Source of the DNA: Ruminococcus sp.
GTDB taxonomy: Bacteria; Bacillota; Clostridia; Oscillospirales; Acutalibacteraceae
NCBI GenBank assembly: GCA_017403985.1
Contig: JAFRDE010000010.1
Location: 1 to 64,000 of the forward strand
Direction of reading: 5' to 3'
DNA: 64,000 nucleotides
The position numbers and the translations under genes are program-made. The notes under the pieces are model-generated. The model ran no database searches. It was not told the origin of the DNA and saw nothing but the letters and a program-made list of their open reading frames with translations. Shown piece after piece: positions 26,706 through 35,618 of this stretch. How positions within the stretch are numbered: position 1 is the first letter of the stretch; each line of letters begins with the position of its first letter.

Positions 26706-27620
26706 TTAATCAAAATTCTTCTTATCATAGCCGAAGTTGGAGAGCAGCGCGCGTCTGTTGCGCCAGTCCTCCTTGACCTTTACCCACGTCTGCAGATTCA
26801 CCTTACATCCAAAGAACCGCTCGATATCCTGACGCGCGTAGGTCGAGATCTTCTTGAGCATCGCGCCCTTTTTGCCGATGATGATGCCCTTGTGCGAGTC
26901 GCGCTCGCAGTAGATGGTCGCCTCGATATCCATGATATCGCCGTCCTCGCGCTCCTTGAGGCTCTCGATCACCACCGCAGTGCCGTGGGGGATCTCTTTG
27001 TCGCAGAGTCGGAGGATCTTCTCGCGAATGATCTCGGAGACGATGACCTTCTCCGGCTGATCGGTGACCGCGTCGTCGTCAAAGAAGTGACCGCCCTCGA
27101 TACAGTGCTTTTTCAGCTCGTCCAATAACGCAGGGAATCCCTCTCCCGTCTCGGCGGAGATCGGCACCACCGCGTCGAAGTTATACAGCTCGCTGTAGCT
27201 GAGGATCGCCTCCATCAGCTCTTCCTTTTTATTCTTCAGCGTGTCGATCTTGTTGATCGCGAGGATCGCGGGCATATCCGACTTTTTCAGCTTTTCGATC
27301 AGGCTCAGTTCGCCCTTTCGCACGCCGCCTGCCGCCTCGACGACCAGCACGGCGACGTCGCCGTTCGGCACGCTTTCGTTGATCGCCTTGACCATATACT
27401 CGCCCAGCTCGTTGCGCGGCTTCAACAGACCCGGCGTATCGATGAATACAAGCTGTTCGTCGCCGTCGGTCAGGATGCCCGTGATGCGGGTGCGGGTCGT
27501 CTGCGGCTTGGAGCTGACGATCGCGATCTTGCGGCCCAGAATACGGTTCAATATAGAGCTCTTGCCGACGTTCGGCACGCCGACGATCGTGACAAATACG
27601 GATTTTTGATTGTTGTTCAT
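26706..27620 (-). CDS. era: GTPase Era
   Basis: 304 residues. Era binds the 3' end of 16S rRNA and couples GTP to late 30S assembly. GTPase motifs: G1 GVPNVGKSS, G3 DTPGLL, G4 NKID, G5 ISAETGEG; the KH domain near the C-terminus has HKGIIIGKKGAMLKKI. The start at 27620 is preceded by GAGG; the longer frame enters a family C repeat. era lies downstream of phoH and ybeY as in many Firmicutes, but a 403-base gap with a terminator and a repeat separates it from ybeY, so it probably has its own promoter. Confidence 0.96.
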   Translation of the reverse strand: MNNNQKSVFVTIVGVPNVGKSSILNRILGRKIAIVSSKPQTTRTRITGILTDGDEQLVFIDTPGLLKPRNELGEYMVKAINESVPNGDVAVLVVEAAGGVRKGELSLIEKLKKSDMPAILAINKIDTLKNKKEELMEAILSYSELYNFDAVVPISAETGEGFPALLDELKKHCIEGGHFFDDDAVTDQPEKVIVSEIIREKILRLCDKEIPHGTAVVIESLKEREDGDIMDIEATIYCERDSHKGIIIGKKGAMLKKISTYARQDIERFFGCKVNLQTWVKVKEDWRNRRALLSNFGYDKKNFD

Positions 27621-27710
27621 ATGATTAACCTCATGTGTTTTATTGTTTTTATAAGTCTTCATCCTAATGGAAAAACGATATAAAAGGCGAAGCAAATGAG
27701 AACCTTGCCG

Positions 27711-27893
27711 TAGGGACGAGCATTGCTCGTCCGTTTGGCAGATACGTTTCACTCCTATCTCACGTTTTCGATAAATAAAACGCCCGTCATTCTGCGGACG
27801 GTCAATGGGATCTCCCCGGGTGGGGAGGTGTCATCCGCAGGATGACAGAGGGGTGCCGTCTCCGGCTGAGGAACGCCCCTACGGAAGCGTATG
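27711..27893. repeat. Family C element between ybeY and era
   Basis: Starts GTAGGGACGAGCATTGCTCG and ends AACGCCCCTACGG; interior has ACTCCTATCTCACGTTTTCG and GCCCGTCATTCTGCGGACGG. An extra block (TCATCCGCAGGATGACAGAG) distinguishes it from shorter copies. It fills most of the 403-base gap 27621-28023, where no gene is visible. Confidence 0.78.
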
Positions 27894-27979
27894 GTTTGCT
27901 GCGCGTTTAGACTGCATCGCAACACACGTTTCGGGAGCAAATCCCCTAACACTACATGTATTATACCAAATATCCCGCA

Positions 27980-28014
27980 AATGTAAAGAGCGCACGCCTT
28001 TTCAGCGTGCGCCC
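27980..28014 (-). terminator. Terminator after ybeY
   Basis: Stem GAGCGCACGC/GCGTGCGC(CC) with T-rich minus-strand tail (TCTTTACATTT). Confidence 0.75.
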
Positions 28015-28023
28015 GTTTCCTTT

Positions 28024-28524
28024 TTATAGTCTTCTTTCCAGTCCGATCCGCGTCATGACGGTCTCTTCCTTCTTTCGCATGATCGATTTTTCCTTCGGCT
28101 CCATGTGATCGTAGCCGAGCAGATGGAGCATGCTGTGTACCGTCAGGTAACACACCTCGCGCTCCATGCTGTGACCGAAGTCCTGCGCCTGTCTCACCGC
28201 TCTCTCCAGCGAGATCACTACGTCGCCGAGGATCTTCGCGCCGGTGTCGGGGTTAACGTCATAGACCCCGTCCTCGCCCATCGGGAAGGACAGCACGTCG
28301 GTAGCGGAATCGATATTTCTGAACTCGCTGTTCAGGCTGCGGATCTTTTCATCGTCGACAAAGGTGACATTCACCTCGGCGTTTCCTTTGAAATCCTCTT
28401 CCCTGAGGGTCGCGATACACGCACGGCGAACCAGCATCCGTAATCCCGTGGGAATACGAACTTTCTTCTGGCTGTCTGTAATAATCACTTTGACCTTGTC
28501 ATTTGCCATTGCCATCATCATCAT
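28024..28524 (-). CDS. ybeY: Endoribonuclease YbeY
   Basis: 166 residues, a zinc-dependent RNase needed for 16S rRNA 3'-end maturation and ribosome quality control. The zinc motif HSMLHLLGYDHM (three His) is intact, and VTFVDDEKIRSLNSEFR, TDVLSFPM and LGDVVISLE are family segments. The start at 28524 has AGGGA 6 nt upstream; the N-terminus is an odd MMMMAMA run. Same strand and order as phoH upstream, but a 313-base gap lies between them. Confidence 0.95.
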   Translation of the reverse strand: MMMMAMANDKVKVIITDSQKKVRIPTGLRMLVRRACIATLREEDFKGNAEVNVTFVDDEKIRSLNSEFRNIDSATDVLSFPMGEDGVYDVNPDTGAKILGDVVISLERAVRQAQDFGHSMEREVCYLTVHSMLHLLGYDHMEPKEKSIMRKKEETVMTRIGLERRL

Positions 28525-28837
28525 GATAATCCCTACTCTCTTTTACGGCTTACCCGCAGCGCCCCTTGCGCCGGGATAAGATATTAAAACGTCAGAATAC
28601 GGAGTAGTGCAGGATTACTGACGGTTCGTCGCGTTTAATCATTCGATAACAAAACCGGGTTCGGATTTGTTATCGGATGGCTGCTCGGCAATCTATCCGA
28701 AATCCTTACCAAACTATATCTAACTGCTTCTCTGCTTTCTTCAACTGCCTCTTTTAATTATTTTTGCGAGTCCCTCGCCGCGGTCGGGAGCCTCCAATCG
28801 ATTGATGCGAATATACTGTTGAAGGCTTTTTGCGTTA
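28525..28837. other. Gene-free gap between phoH and ybeY with a strong hairpin
   Basis: No plausible gene. At 28644-28675 a perfect 10-bp stem CGATAACAAA/TTTGTTATCG encloses a smaller CCG-GGTT-CGG stem. There is no T run on either strand, so it does not look like a terminator. Confidence 0.5.
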
Positions 28838-29797
28838 TCAGCTGTTTTTTCTTTCCGAAGCCTTCTCATAGGCGCGGATGATATCCTGCACCAGACGGTG
28901 ACGGACGACGTCCTTATCCGAGAAGGACATCCGCTCGATGCCCTTGATCCCCTTGAGGATCTTCACGGCTTCCTTCAAGCCGGATTTCGCGCCGGAGGGC
29001 AGGTCGATCTGGGTGATATCGCCGGTGATGACCATTTTGCTGTTGTTGCCCAGTCGTGTGAGGAACATCTTCATCTGCTCGGAGGTGGTGTTCTGCGCCT
29101 CGTCGAGGATGATGAAGCTATCGTCGAGGGTGCGTCCGCGCATATACGCCAGCGGCGCTACTTCGATATTGCCTCTTTCCAGATATTTCTGATATGTCTC
29201 CGCGCCCAGCATGTCAAAGAGCGCGTCATACAGCGGTCTTAAATACGGGTCAACCTTGCTCTGTAGGTCGCCGGGCAGAAAGCCCAGCTTCTCGCCCGCC
29301 TCCACGGCGGGACGGGTGAGGATGATGCGGTTGACTTCCTTTGAGCGGAACGCCGTTACCGCCATCGCTACCGCCAGATAGGTCTTACCGGTGCCGGCGG
29401 GACCGACGGCGATCGTGATCGTGTTGTTCTCGATCGCGGAACAGTACTTTTTCTGTCCCATCGTCTTAGGCTTGATGGGCTTGCCCTTGCTGGTAACGCA
29501 GACGCAGTCGGACGCGAGCGTCTCGATCTTTTCCTCGCTGCCCTCATTCACCAGCGAGATGCAATAGGTGATATTCTGCTCGCTGAGCTGTTCGCCGCGG
29601 TTCAAAAGACTCAGCAGGCTGTCGATCACCTTGCTCGCCTTGAGAACGCCCTCCGCGTCGCCGGAGATCTTCAGCTCGCTGTCGCGCGCGTGGACGCGAA
29701 CGTTGAATTCGTCTTCAATGATCTTGATGTTGGAATCAAAGCTGCCGAACAGCGCGGCGGCGTGCTCCATACGGTCTATATTAATGATTTGTTCCAT
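28838..29797 (-). CDS. phoH: PhoH-family ATPase
   Basis: 319 residues. PhoH-like ATPases are linked to RNA metabolism; the exact activity is unsettled. A KH-like N-terminal part (FNVRVHARDSELKISGDAEG) precedes the P-loop domain with Walker A GPAGTGKT, RPAVEAGEKLGFLPGDL, and Walker B FIILDEAQN followed by TGDITQIDLP. GAGG a few bases upstream supports this start. It heads the phoH-ybeY group of the conserved Firmicutes order. Confidence 0.95.
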   Translation of the reverse strand: MEQIINIDRMEHAAALFGSFDSNIKIIEDEFNVRVHARDSELKISGDAEGVLKASKVIDSLLSLLNRGEQLSEQNITYCISLVNEGSEEKIETLASDCVCVTSKGKPIKPKTMGQKKYCSAIENNTITIAVGPAGTGKTYLAVAMAVTAFRSKEVNRIILTRPAVEAGEKLGFLPGDLQSKVDPYLRPLYDALFDMLGAETYQKYLERGNIEVAPLAYMRGRTLDDSFIILDEAQNTTSEQMKMFLTRLGNNSKMVITGDITQIDLPSGAKSGLKEAVKILKGIKGIERMSFSDKDVVRHRLVQDIIRAYEKASERKNS

Positions 29798-30001
29798 ATT
29801 ACCTCTTTGTCATATAGATATCGTTCTCTGTCATAACAAAATCATCAAACAGGGTATACATATCCAATTTAGAGTAAATATATTGTAACACAAAATTCTG
29901 TGAAAATCAACCATAATTTTTCAAAAAAATCTATTAATTATTTATAAATTTCTGAAATTATCTCTATTTTGGCGTAAAAATCCTGCTCTGCAATCATATT
30001 A

Positions 30002-30031
30002 TTGACTTTTCGGAATTAAATATAGTATAAT
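30002..30031 (+). promoter_or_regulatory. Promoter of the 30078 lipoprotein gene
   Basis: TTGACT and TATAAT with an 18-base spacer in a very AT-rich region, 46 bases before the ATG. Confidence 0.75.
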
Positions 30032-30077
30032 AAGCGGTGGATTATTATCTTCTGTTTACATGAAGGAGATCATAAAA

Positions 30078-31064
30078 ATGAAAAAAATCATCTGTCTGAT
30101 GTTGTGCGCTTTAGCCGCCGTGACGGTCTGCGCGTGCGACACGGACAATACGCAAGCCTCAACCGAAGCGGCGACCGAAACCGTACAGGTTCAGGAAACC
30201 GACGCCGCCACGCCTGACGAAAGCGACGGCGTCATCAGCCTGAAGAGCTTCATCGCTTCATTCGATAAGACCGCGACCGCAGAGGAACAGGTCGTACACG
30301 AAGACAAGGACGTCAAAATCACCCTCACCGGCATCGACTACGCGGCTATCTCCGGACCGGGGCTGAAGTTCAATATCGAAAGCACCTGCAGCAAGGGCGT
30401 GATCATCCAGTCGCCCTACGCGGTCGTCAACGGATACATGATCAGCCCGGAGATGAGCGTCGACGTTCCCGCAGGCAAGACCGTATCCGGTACGCTGACC
30501 CTGCCGTACTTCAATCTCGCGATCTCACAGATCACTTCCCTGCAAAAGATCGAATACGTTCTGCGGATCGTCGAAGCAAAAACCTATGAGCCGATCACCA
30601 CGACCGATCTGATCACCGTTACCACAACGGCAGAGCAGAAAGAACAGACCGCGTGCGACGACAGCGGACAGATTGCTTACGACGATAACGACATCAAGAT
30701 CGTATTAAAGGGCGTCAACACCGACCGCGCCTATTCCGACGGCGCGGAGCTGCTGGTATATATGTATAACGGCACGGACAAAAATATCGCCGTCCGCACC
30801 GACGACGTGATCGTCAACGGATGCGAGATGACCTCGGCGATGAACTGTACCGTCCTCCCCGACAAGCGCGCCGTAGACGTCGTCGTCTTCTACACCCTCG
30901 ACATGATGGAATATGGTATTGACGAGATCGACAGCGTCAAGGTATCCTTCGAGATCAAAGACGCCGAAAACTGGGAGACCATCGATTCCACCGGCTTGAT
31001 CAACGTAGAGCTGACTCCGAAAGAAACTGAGTGCTCTACTGAAGCAACCGACACGGAAGAATAA
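30078..31064 (+). CDS. Lipoprotein with two tandem copies of one domain
   Basis: 328 residues. Signal peptide with lipobox VCAC, a Thr/Glu-rich linker, then two related domains of about 110 residues: copy 1 about 65-185 (VHEDKDVKITLTGIDYAAIS, AVVNGYMISPEMSVDVPAG) and copy 2 about 205-310 (YDDNDIKIVLKGVNTDRAYS, VIVNGCEMTSAMNCTVLPDK). Each begins with a buried KITL/KIVL strand and contains a (A/D)VIVNG-like motif. I do not recognise the family. AAGGAG upstream favours the ATG at 30078. A strong terminator follows directly. Confidence 0.78.
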   Translation: MKKIICLMLCALAAVTVCACDTDNTQASTEAATETVQVQETDAATPDESDGVISLKSFIASFDKTATAEEQVVHEDKDVKITLTGIDYAAISGPGLKFNIESTCSKGVIIQSPYAVVNGYMISPEMSVDVPAGKTVSGTLTLPYFNLAISQITSLQKIEYVLRIVEAKTYEPITTTDLITVTTTAEQKEQTACDDSGQIAYDDNDIKIVLKGVNTDRAYSDGAELLVYMYNGTDKNIAVRTDDVIVNGCEMTSAMNCTVLPDKRAVDVVVFYTLDMMEYGIDEIDSVKVSFEIKDAENWETIDSTGLINVELTPKETECSTEATDTEE

Positions 31065-31077
31065 TACTTACTGATAC

Positions 31078-31113
31078 AAAAAGAGGCTGACCGCGCGGTC
31101 AGCCTCTTTTTTG
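31078..31113 (+). terminator. Bidirectional terminator between two lipoprotein genes
   Basis: Perfect stem AAGAGGCTGACC/GGTCAGCCTCTT with GCGC loop and T/A runs on both sides; serves the converging genes at 30078 and 31126. Confidence 0.92.
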
Positions 31114-31125
31114 TTATATCGGTTT

Positions 31126-32190
31126 TTAGAATCCGGTCACCTTATACAGCAGCGCTTCCTTGGTCTCGTCGGTCTTGGATACATACACCAGCATGTAAAC
31201 CTCGCCGTCGCTGCCTACCGCGAAATCCTGTACCCAGAAGGTGGATACGGTATTGCTGTCAAAGCCCGCCTTGGTCTTTAAGTCGTCGATCCTGCCCAGC
31301 GGCTTGCAGTCGCTGTCGTGCAGATAGATCGTGCCGACGTTCGCGGAGATGATGCCGTTTTCGGTCTCGTTGAGCGCGCTGTAACCGGCGGAATCATCCG
31401 GATCGGTCATCGCCAACTCGTTGCCGTCGTAATCAAAGACGCCGATGCGGTAGTTGTCCTCGCCGTCTTCCATATAGGTACCGCCGATCAGGACGCGCTC
31501 GCCCGCGATCTCACAGTCGAACACCATCGAGAGCTTGCCCACGCGGTTCTCATCGTCGTTGATGTTCTTGAAGACCCATTCTCCTTCTACGCCGTCATGG
31601 ATCACGGTAGGATCGGCGTTGACCCAGGTGATCACGGCAAAGTCCTCCAGCTTGGAACACTCCAGATCATGCCTGAAGGGCAGCTCGGTGAAGGTGCCGT
31701 CGTCGAGGAGCTCATACGCCTCGAAGATACCCTGGCTGAGCAGGATGTCGCCGGCGTGGTTGACAGTGATCTTTTCAAAGCCGACGCCGTCGTCGTGTGC
31801 CGCCTCCTGCGTCGCGGACGTACCGTCGATCGCATAGACGTAGGTCTTTTTGGAGCCTTTATCGGAAAGATAATACTTGCCGTCGGCGTAGTCGCCCGTG
31901 AAATCGTGAGTGCTTTCGCCGCCGAAAAGACCGCCGAGGTCGATCGGCTCAAAGGTCAGGTCATAGCCGCCCGCGGAAGCGGTGAAGGAAGTCAGCGGCA
32001 GCGCGCCGATCGATGCGACGGGAGCAGCCTGAGTAGCGTCGGTGTCGGCGCCGGAGACGACGTTGGAGTCAACATTGGAGTCCACGTTCGAGTTGGCGTT
32101 AACGATCGTCGGCTTCTTCCCGCAGCCCGCCAGAGCGGCGACCGAAAGGATCAGGCATAAAGTCAATACTAAAGCTATCGTTCTTTTCAT
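31126..32190 (-). CDS. Lipoprotein, possible beta-propeller-like extracellular domain
   Basis: 354 residues. Signal peptide with lipobox LAGC, a short repeated linker (NSNVDSNVDSNVVS), and a large beta-rich domain with periodic blade-like segments (DGKYYLSDKGSKKTYVYAID, HAGDILLSQGIFEAYELLDD, DFAVGSDGEVYMLVYVSK). These look like propeller blades but no family is recognised. AAGGAG upstream selects the ATG at 32190. Convergent with the 30078 lipoprotein gene and divergent from ylxM. Confidence 0.7.
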   Translation of the reverse strand: MKRTIALVLTLCLILSVAALAGCGKKPTIVNANSNVDSNVDSNVVSGADTDATQAAPVASIGALPLTSFTASAGGYDLTFEPIDLGGLFGGESTHDFTGDYADGKYYLSDKGSKKTYVYAIDGTSATQEAAHDDGVGFEKITVNHAGDILLSQGIFEAYELLDDGTFTELPFRHDLECSKLEDFAVITWVNADPTVIHDGVEGEWVFKNINDDENRVGKLSMVFDCEIAGERVLIGGTYMEDGEDNYRIGVFDYDGNELAMTDPDDSAGYSALNETENGIISANVGTIYLHDSDCKPLGRIDDLKTKAGFDSNTVSTFWVQDFAVGSDGEVYMLVYVSKTDETKEALLYKVTGF

Positions 32191-32318
32191 CATATTCTCC
32201 TTTTCAAAAAACATATATCCGGCATATGATGATGCCGATACCGAAAGTTTAACAAAATTTGTAAATAAAGTCAATCTTATTTTGTCGATTTAATCGAATT
32301 GTAATATCTTATATATCC

Positions 32319-32347
32319 TTGACAAAAACCTCCCGGTTTGCTATAAT
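32319..32347 (+). promoter_or_regulatory. Strong promoter of ylxM-ffh
   Basis: Consensus TTGACA and TATAAT with a 17-base spacer, also an extended -10 (TGC before TATAAT). About 50 bases before the ylxM ATG. Confidence 0.85.
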
Positions 32348-32396
32348 AGCACAGGTGTAAAGTTCTTTGCTTTACAGAGAGGATGAAAACGGTTCC

Positions 32397-32744
32397 ATGA
32401 ACAGCAAGACCGATATCTCACTGCTCTACGATTTTTACGGCGAGCTGCTCAAGACCTCTCAGCAACAGGTCGTCGAGCTCTATGTCAACGAGGACCTTTC
32501 GCTGTCCGAGGTTGCCGAGATCCTCGGCATCAGCCGGCAGGGCGTGCGCGATTCGCTCAACCGCGCTGAAAAGAAGCTGCTCGAATATGAAAGCAAGCTG
32601 GGACTGACGGACGCCTATCATAAGCGCCGCGCGCGCAGCGAAGCCGTCCGCAGGATCATCGATGAAATCAAAACTACCGAAGGCTGCGGCGCTATCCTGC
32701 CTCAGCTGAATGAAATAGAAGAACTCATGAGAGGAGATGACTGA
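32397..32744 (+). CDS. ylxM: YlxM family DNA-binding protein (UPF0122)
   Basis: 115 residues. A sigma-70 region 4-like helix-turn-helix (ELYVNEDLSLSEVAEILGIS, then RQGVRDSLNRAEKKL) is followed by a helical tail. The gene conventionally precedes ffh in Firmicutes and is proposed to act with the SRP pathway. ATG at 32397 is preferred to an upstream TTG at 32367. Two bases separate its stop from ffh, so the pair forms an operon. Confidence 0.92.
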   Translation: MNSKTDISLLYDFYGELLKTSQQQVVELYVNEDLSLSEVAEILGISRQGVRDSLNRAEKKLLEYESKLGLTDAYHKRRARSEAVRRIIDEIKTTEGCGAILPQLNEIEELMRGDD

Positions 32745-32746
32745 GC

Positions 32747-34120
32747 ATGGCATTTGAAAACCTGTCCGATAAGCTGAATAACGCGTTCAAAAAGCTGAAA
32801 AACAAGGGCAAGCTGACCGAAGCCGACGTCAAAGAGGCGATGCGCGAGGTGCGTCTGGCGCTGCTCGAAGCCGACGTCAACTTCAAGGTCGCGAAGGAAT
32901 TCACCAACAAAGTCACCGAGCGCGCCATCGGCGCCGACGTGATGGAGAGCCTGACGCCCGCTCAGATGGTCATCAAAATCGTCAACGAAGAGCTCGTCAA
33001 CCTGATGGGCGCCGAAGACGCCCGCCTCGAGTTCGCCTCCAAGCCCCCCACGATCATCATGCTGTGCGGCTTACAGGGCGCCGGTAAAACCACCCACGCC
33101 GCCAAGCTCGGCAAGTATCTGAAAGAACAGGATCACCGCCCGATGCTGGTCGCGTGCGACATCTACCGTCCCGCCGCGATTGAACAGCTGAAGGTCGTCG
33201 GCGGTCAGGCAGGGGTGCCGGTTTTTGAGATGGGCACCGAAAACCCCGTCACCATCGCCAAAGAAGCGATCAAACACGCCAAAGACTACGGCAACGATAT
33301 CGTCATCCTCGATACCGCCGGCCGTCTGCATATCGACGAAGCGCTGATGCAGGAGCTGCAGAACATCAAAGCGGAGGTCCATCCGCATGAGATCCTGCTG
33401 ACCATCGACTCCATGACCGGTCAGGACGCCGTCAACGTCGCCAAGACCTTCAACGAGCTGCTCGACATCACGGGCGTCATCCTGACAAAGCTCGACGGCG
33501 ATACCCGCGGCGGCGCCGCGCTGTCCGTCAAGGCGGTCACCGGCAAGCCGATCAAGTTCTCCGGTACCGGCGAAAAGCTCGAAGACCTCGAGATGTTCCA
33601 TCCCGACCGCATGGCTTCCCGTATCCTCGGTATGGGCGACGTACTCACCCTGATCGAAGAAGCGGAACAGAAGCTCGACCAGAAAAAGGCGGAAGAGCTC
33701 GCACAGAAGATGCTCAAAAACAAGATGGACTTCAACGATATGCTCGACCAGCTCGAACAGGTCCGCAACATGGGTCCCATCAAGGGCATCCTCAGCAAGC
33801 TCCCCGGCGTCGGCAACAAGGTCGACGACATGGACATCAACGAGCGCATCCTTGACTGGAACCGCGCGATCATCCTGTCGATGACCCCCGCGGAGAGAGC
33901 GCACCCCGGACTGCTGAATCCGTCGCGCAAGCGCCGTATCGCCGCAGGCTCCGGCAGACCCGTCGAAGAAGTCAACCGCCTGATCAAACAGCTTGAGCAG
34001 ACCCAAAAGATGATGCGCCAGTTCACCTCCAAGGGCAAGAAGGGCAAGCAGCTCAGAAAGATGCTCAACAACAACGGCGGCATGGGCGGCATGCCCCCGA
34101 TGGGCGGAGGCTTAATGTAG
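32747..34120 (+). CDS. ffh: Signal recognition particle protein Ffh
   Basis: 457 residues. Binds signal sequences of nascent membrane and secreted proteins and, with SRP RNA and FtsY, brings ribosomes to the membrane. N-domain about 1-95; G-domain with GLQGAGKTT, DTAGRLH and TKLDGDTRGGAALS; Met-rich M-domain (KMLKNKMDFNDMLDQLEQ, then SGRPVEEVNRLIKQ) with Gly/Met tail. No SRP RNA gene was identified nearby. A family B repeat begins exactly at the stop codon and is followed by rpsP. Confidence 0.97.
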   Translation: MAFENLSDKLNNAFKKLKNKGKLTEADVKEAMREVRLALLEADVNFKVAKEFTNKVTERAIGADVMESLTPAQMVIKIVNEELVNLMGAEDARLEFASKPPTIIMLCGLQGAGKTTHAAKLGKYLKEQDHRPMLVACDIYRPAAIEQLKVVGGQAGVPVFEMGTENPVTIAKEAIKHAKDYGNDIVILDTAGRLHIDEALMQELQNIKAEVHPHEILLTIDSMTGQDAVNVAKTFNELLDITGVILTKLDGDTRGGAALSVKAVTGKPIKFSGTGEKLEDLEMFHPDRMASRILGMGDVLTLIEEAEQKLDQKKAEELAQKMLKNKMDFNDMLDQLEQVRNMGPIKGILSKLPGVGNKVDDMDINERILDWNRAIILSMTPAERAHPGLLNPSRKRRIAAGSGRPVEEVNRLIKQLEQTQKMMRQFTSKGKKGKQLRKMLNNNGGMGGMPPMGGGLM

Positions 34121-34290
34121 TGGTCAGAGATTAGTGGTTAGTGGCAAGTAATAGACGGGCTTCGCCCGTACCTATTTTTAACTTGTCTTTGACAAATCGC
34201 TTACTGACGCTGCTGAATACAAATATTCGGGTGTGGGTGAAACCCACCCATCAACTGACCACTGGTCACTAACCACTGGTCACTGATAAC
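34119..34290. repeat. Family B element between ffh and rpsP
   Basis: Left units AGTGGTC, AGTGGTT, AGTGGCA; right units CACTGGT CACTAAC CACTGGT CACTGAT. The spacer has ACGGGCTTCGCCCGT and GGGTGTGGGTGAAACCCACC hairpins, longer than in other copies. Confidence 0.78.
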
Positions 34291-34372
34291 GCTGTTAACG
34301 GATTCATCCGTTTCAGATAATTTACGACTGTAAATTATATATATAACTTTATTATAGTTAGGAGGTTAGACC

Positions 34373-34612
34373 ATGGTAAAAATCAGACTGAGAAGAATGG
34401 GTGCGAAAAAGAACCCCTTCTATCGCATCGTAGTAGCTGACTCGCGTTATCCGCGCGACGGCCGCTTCATCGAGGAAATCGGTACCTACAACCCCACCGC
34501 CGAACCCTCTGAGGTAAAAGTAGACGCCGATAAGGTTAAGGAATGGATCGCTAAGGGCGCACAGCCGACCGATACCGTAAAGGCATTATTCAAGAACACA
34601 GGCATTCTTTAA
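34373..34612 (+). CDS. rpsP: 30S ribosomal protein S16
   Basis: 79 residues, normal bacterial S16. [20 protein letters not shown] and [18 protein letters not shown] are hallmark segments. GGAGG upstream sets the start. Heads the rpsP-khpA-(K+ channel)-rimM-trmD group; 38 bases before khpA. Confidence 0.97.
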   Translation: MVKIRLRRMGAKKNPFYRIVVADSRYPRDGRFIEEIGTYNPTAEPSEVKVDADKVKEWIAKGAQPTDTVKALFKNTGIL

Positions 34613-34650
34613 TAGTATTTCTAATAATTAATTGCGAAAGGACCATAATT

Positions 34651-34884
34651 ATGAAAGACTTACTTCTTACTATTGCACAGGGTCTGGTAGAAGACCCCGA
34701 CGCGGTCAGCGTAACCGTTGACGAACCCAACGAGGAAGGTACCGTTGTTTACCACATCCATGTAGCCGAAGGCGATATGGGCAGAATCATCGGTAAGCAG
34801 GGCAGAATCGCCAAGGCGATCCGCACCGTTGCGCGCTCCGCGGCGATCCGCAAGAACGAGAAGGTTATGGTAGAGATCGACTAA
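34651..34884 (+). CDS. khpA: KH-domain RNA-binding protein KhpA
   Basis: 77 residues. A single KH domain with the GxxG loop in GRIIGKQGRIAKAIRT; binds RNA, usually as a partner of KhpB (Jag) in control of growth and division in Firmicutes. AAAGGA upstream. Cotranscribed with rpsP and closed by a terminator, so rimM-trmD downstream needs a separate promoter. Confidence 0.95.
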   Translation: MKDLLLTIAQGLVEDPDAVSVTVDEPNEEGTVVYHIHVAEGDMGRIIGKQGRIAKAIRTVARSAAIRKNEKVMVEID

Positions 34885-34910
34885 TTCCACTACACATTCC
34901 ATAGCACGGC

Positions 34911-34943
34911 AAAACGCACCCCGAAGGGTGCGTTTTCGTTTTT
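34911..34943 (+). terminator. Terminator after khpA
   Basis: AAAACGCACCC/GGGTGCGTTTT stem, CGAA loop, TTTTTT tail. Confidence 0.92.
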
Positions 34944-34967
34944 TCCGTTATATATACTTATTCACTG

Positions 34968-35014
34968 CCATTACGAGGAGCGTAAGCGACGTCGCCGTAA
35001 GACGTATCTCACAG
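34968..35014. repeat. Divergent half copy of family A
   Basis: CATTACGAGGAGCGTAAGCG followed by ACGTCGCCGTAAGACG; resembles the left arm only. Confidence 0.5.
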
Positions 35015-35016
35015 CC

Positions 35017-35442
35017 TTACTTCCCCCGATTGAACTTCTTCACTCTCTCCGAAATATCCGCCAGCTCCTCCTTGCTCTTTTCGGGCAGGTTCTCCAGCTC
35101 TTCGAGGAAGGTCGATACGGTATCCTTCTCCCTGATCTTCAGGTACTCGGTATAGTAGGCGACCACCGCGCCGGGCACCATCGCCACGGTCAGCACGCCG
35201 AACAGCGTCACGATGATCGTGATGATCCTGCCGAGCAGCGTGATCGGAACGATATCGCCGAAGCCGATTGTCGTCGACGCGACAAAGCAGAAATAAAAGC
35301 CTTCAAATACCCCGTGCACCTGCGGCTCGATGAACGATATCAGCGCGCCGCCGATCAGCAGTATCACCAGATAACCCATAAATATCTTGATGGCTCCCGT
35401 GCGAATGAGCACCTTTCCGATTCTCCTGAATGCTTTCATCAT
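35017..35442 (-). CDS. Small potassium channel of the two-TM Ion_trans_2 type
   Basis: 141 residues. Two membrane helices (about 20-38 and 70-95) flank a pore loop with the selectivity filter TTIGFGD, a K+-channel signature. The C-terminal 45 residues are charged and helical, too short for an RCK/TrkA-N regulatory domain, so it resembles a minimal KcsA-like pore. GGGGG lies 3 or 6 nt before two adjacent ATG codons; either could be used. It is inserted on the opposite strand inside the usual rpsP-khpA-rimM-trmD run. Confidence 0.85.
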   Translation of the reverse strand: MMKAFRRIGKVLIRTGAIKIFMGYLVILLIGGALISFIEPQVHGVFEGFYFCFVASTTIGFGDIVPITLLGRIITIIVTLFGVLTVAMVPGAVVAYYTEYLKIREKDTVSTFLEELENLPEKSKEELADISERVKKFNRGK

Positions 35443-35555
35443 AATCCCCCATTCGGCAATTGTATGATCCTATTATATATAACCGCCGTATGCTTTGCAA
35501 TACAAATACAAATTATAGTTGAAAAACAACAGATCAGCCGTTATAATATGGATTA

Positions 35556-35590
35556 GTCATTGCGAGGCTCCAAAGGAGCCGTGGCAATCT
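35556..35590. repeat. Family A half element upstream of rimM
   Basis: GTCATTGCGAGGCTCCAAAG and GGAGCCGTGGCAATCTC; single arm with an internal hairpin, ending 28 bases before rimM. Confidence 0.8.
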
Positions 35591-35618
35591 CAACCGAATA
35601 TAAAAAGGATCTGATCCC

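Noticed and set aside
27755..28153. Open frame of 132 codons in the ybeY-era gap
   Set aside because: It is translated from a family C repeat and a terminator and has no protein-like features.
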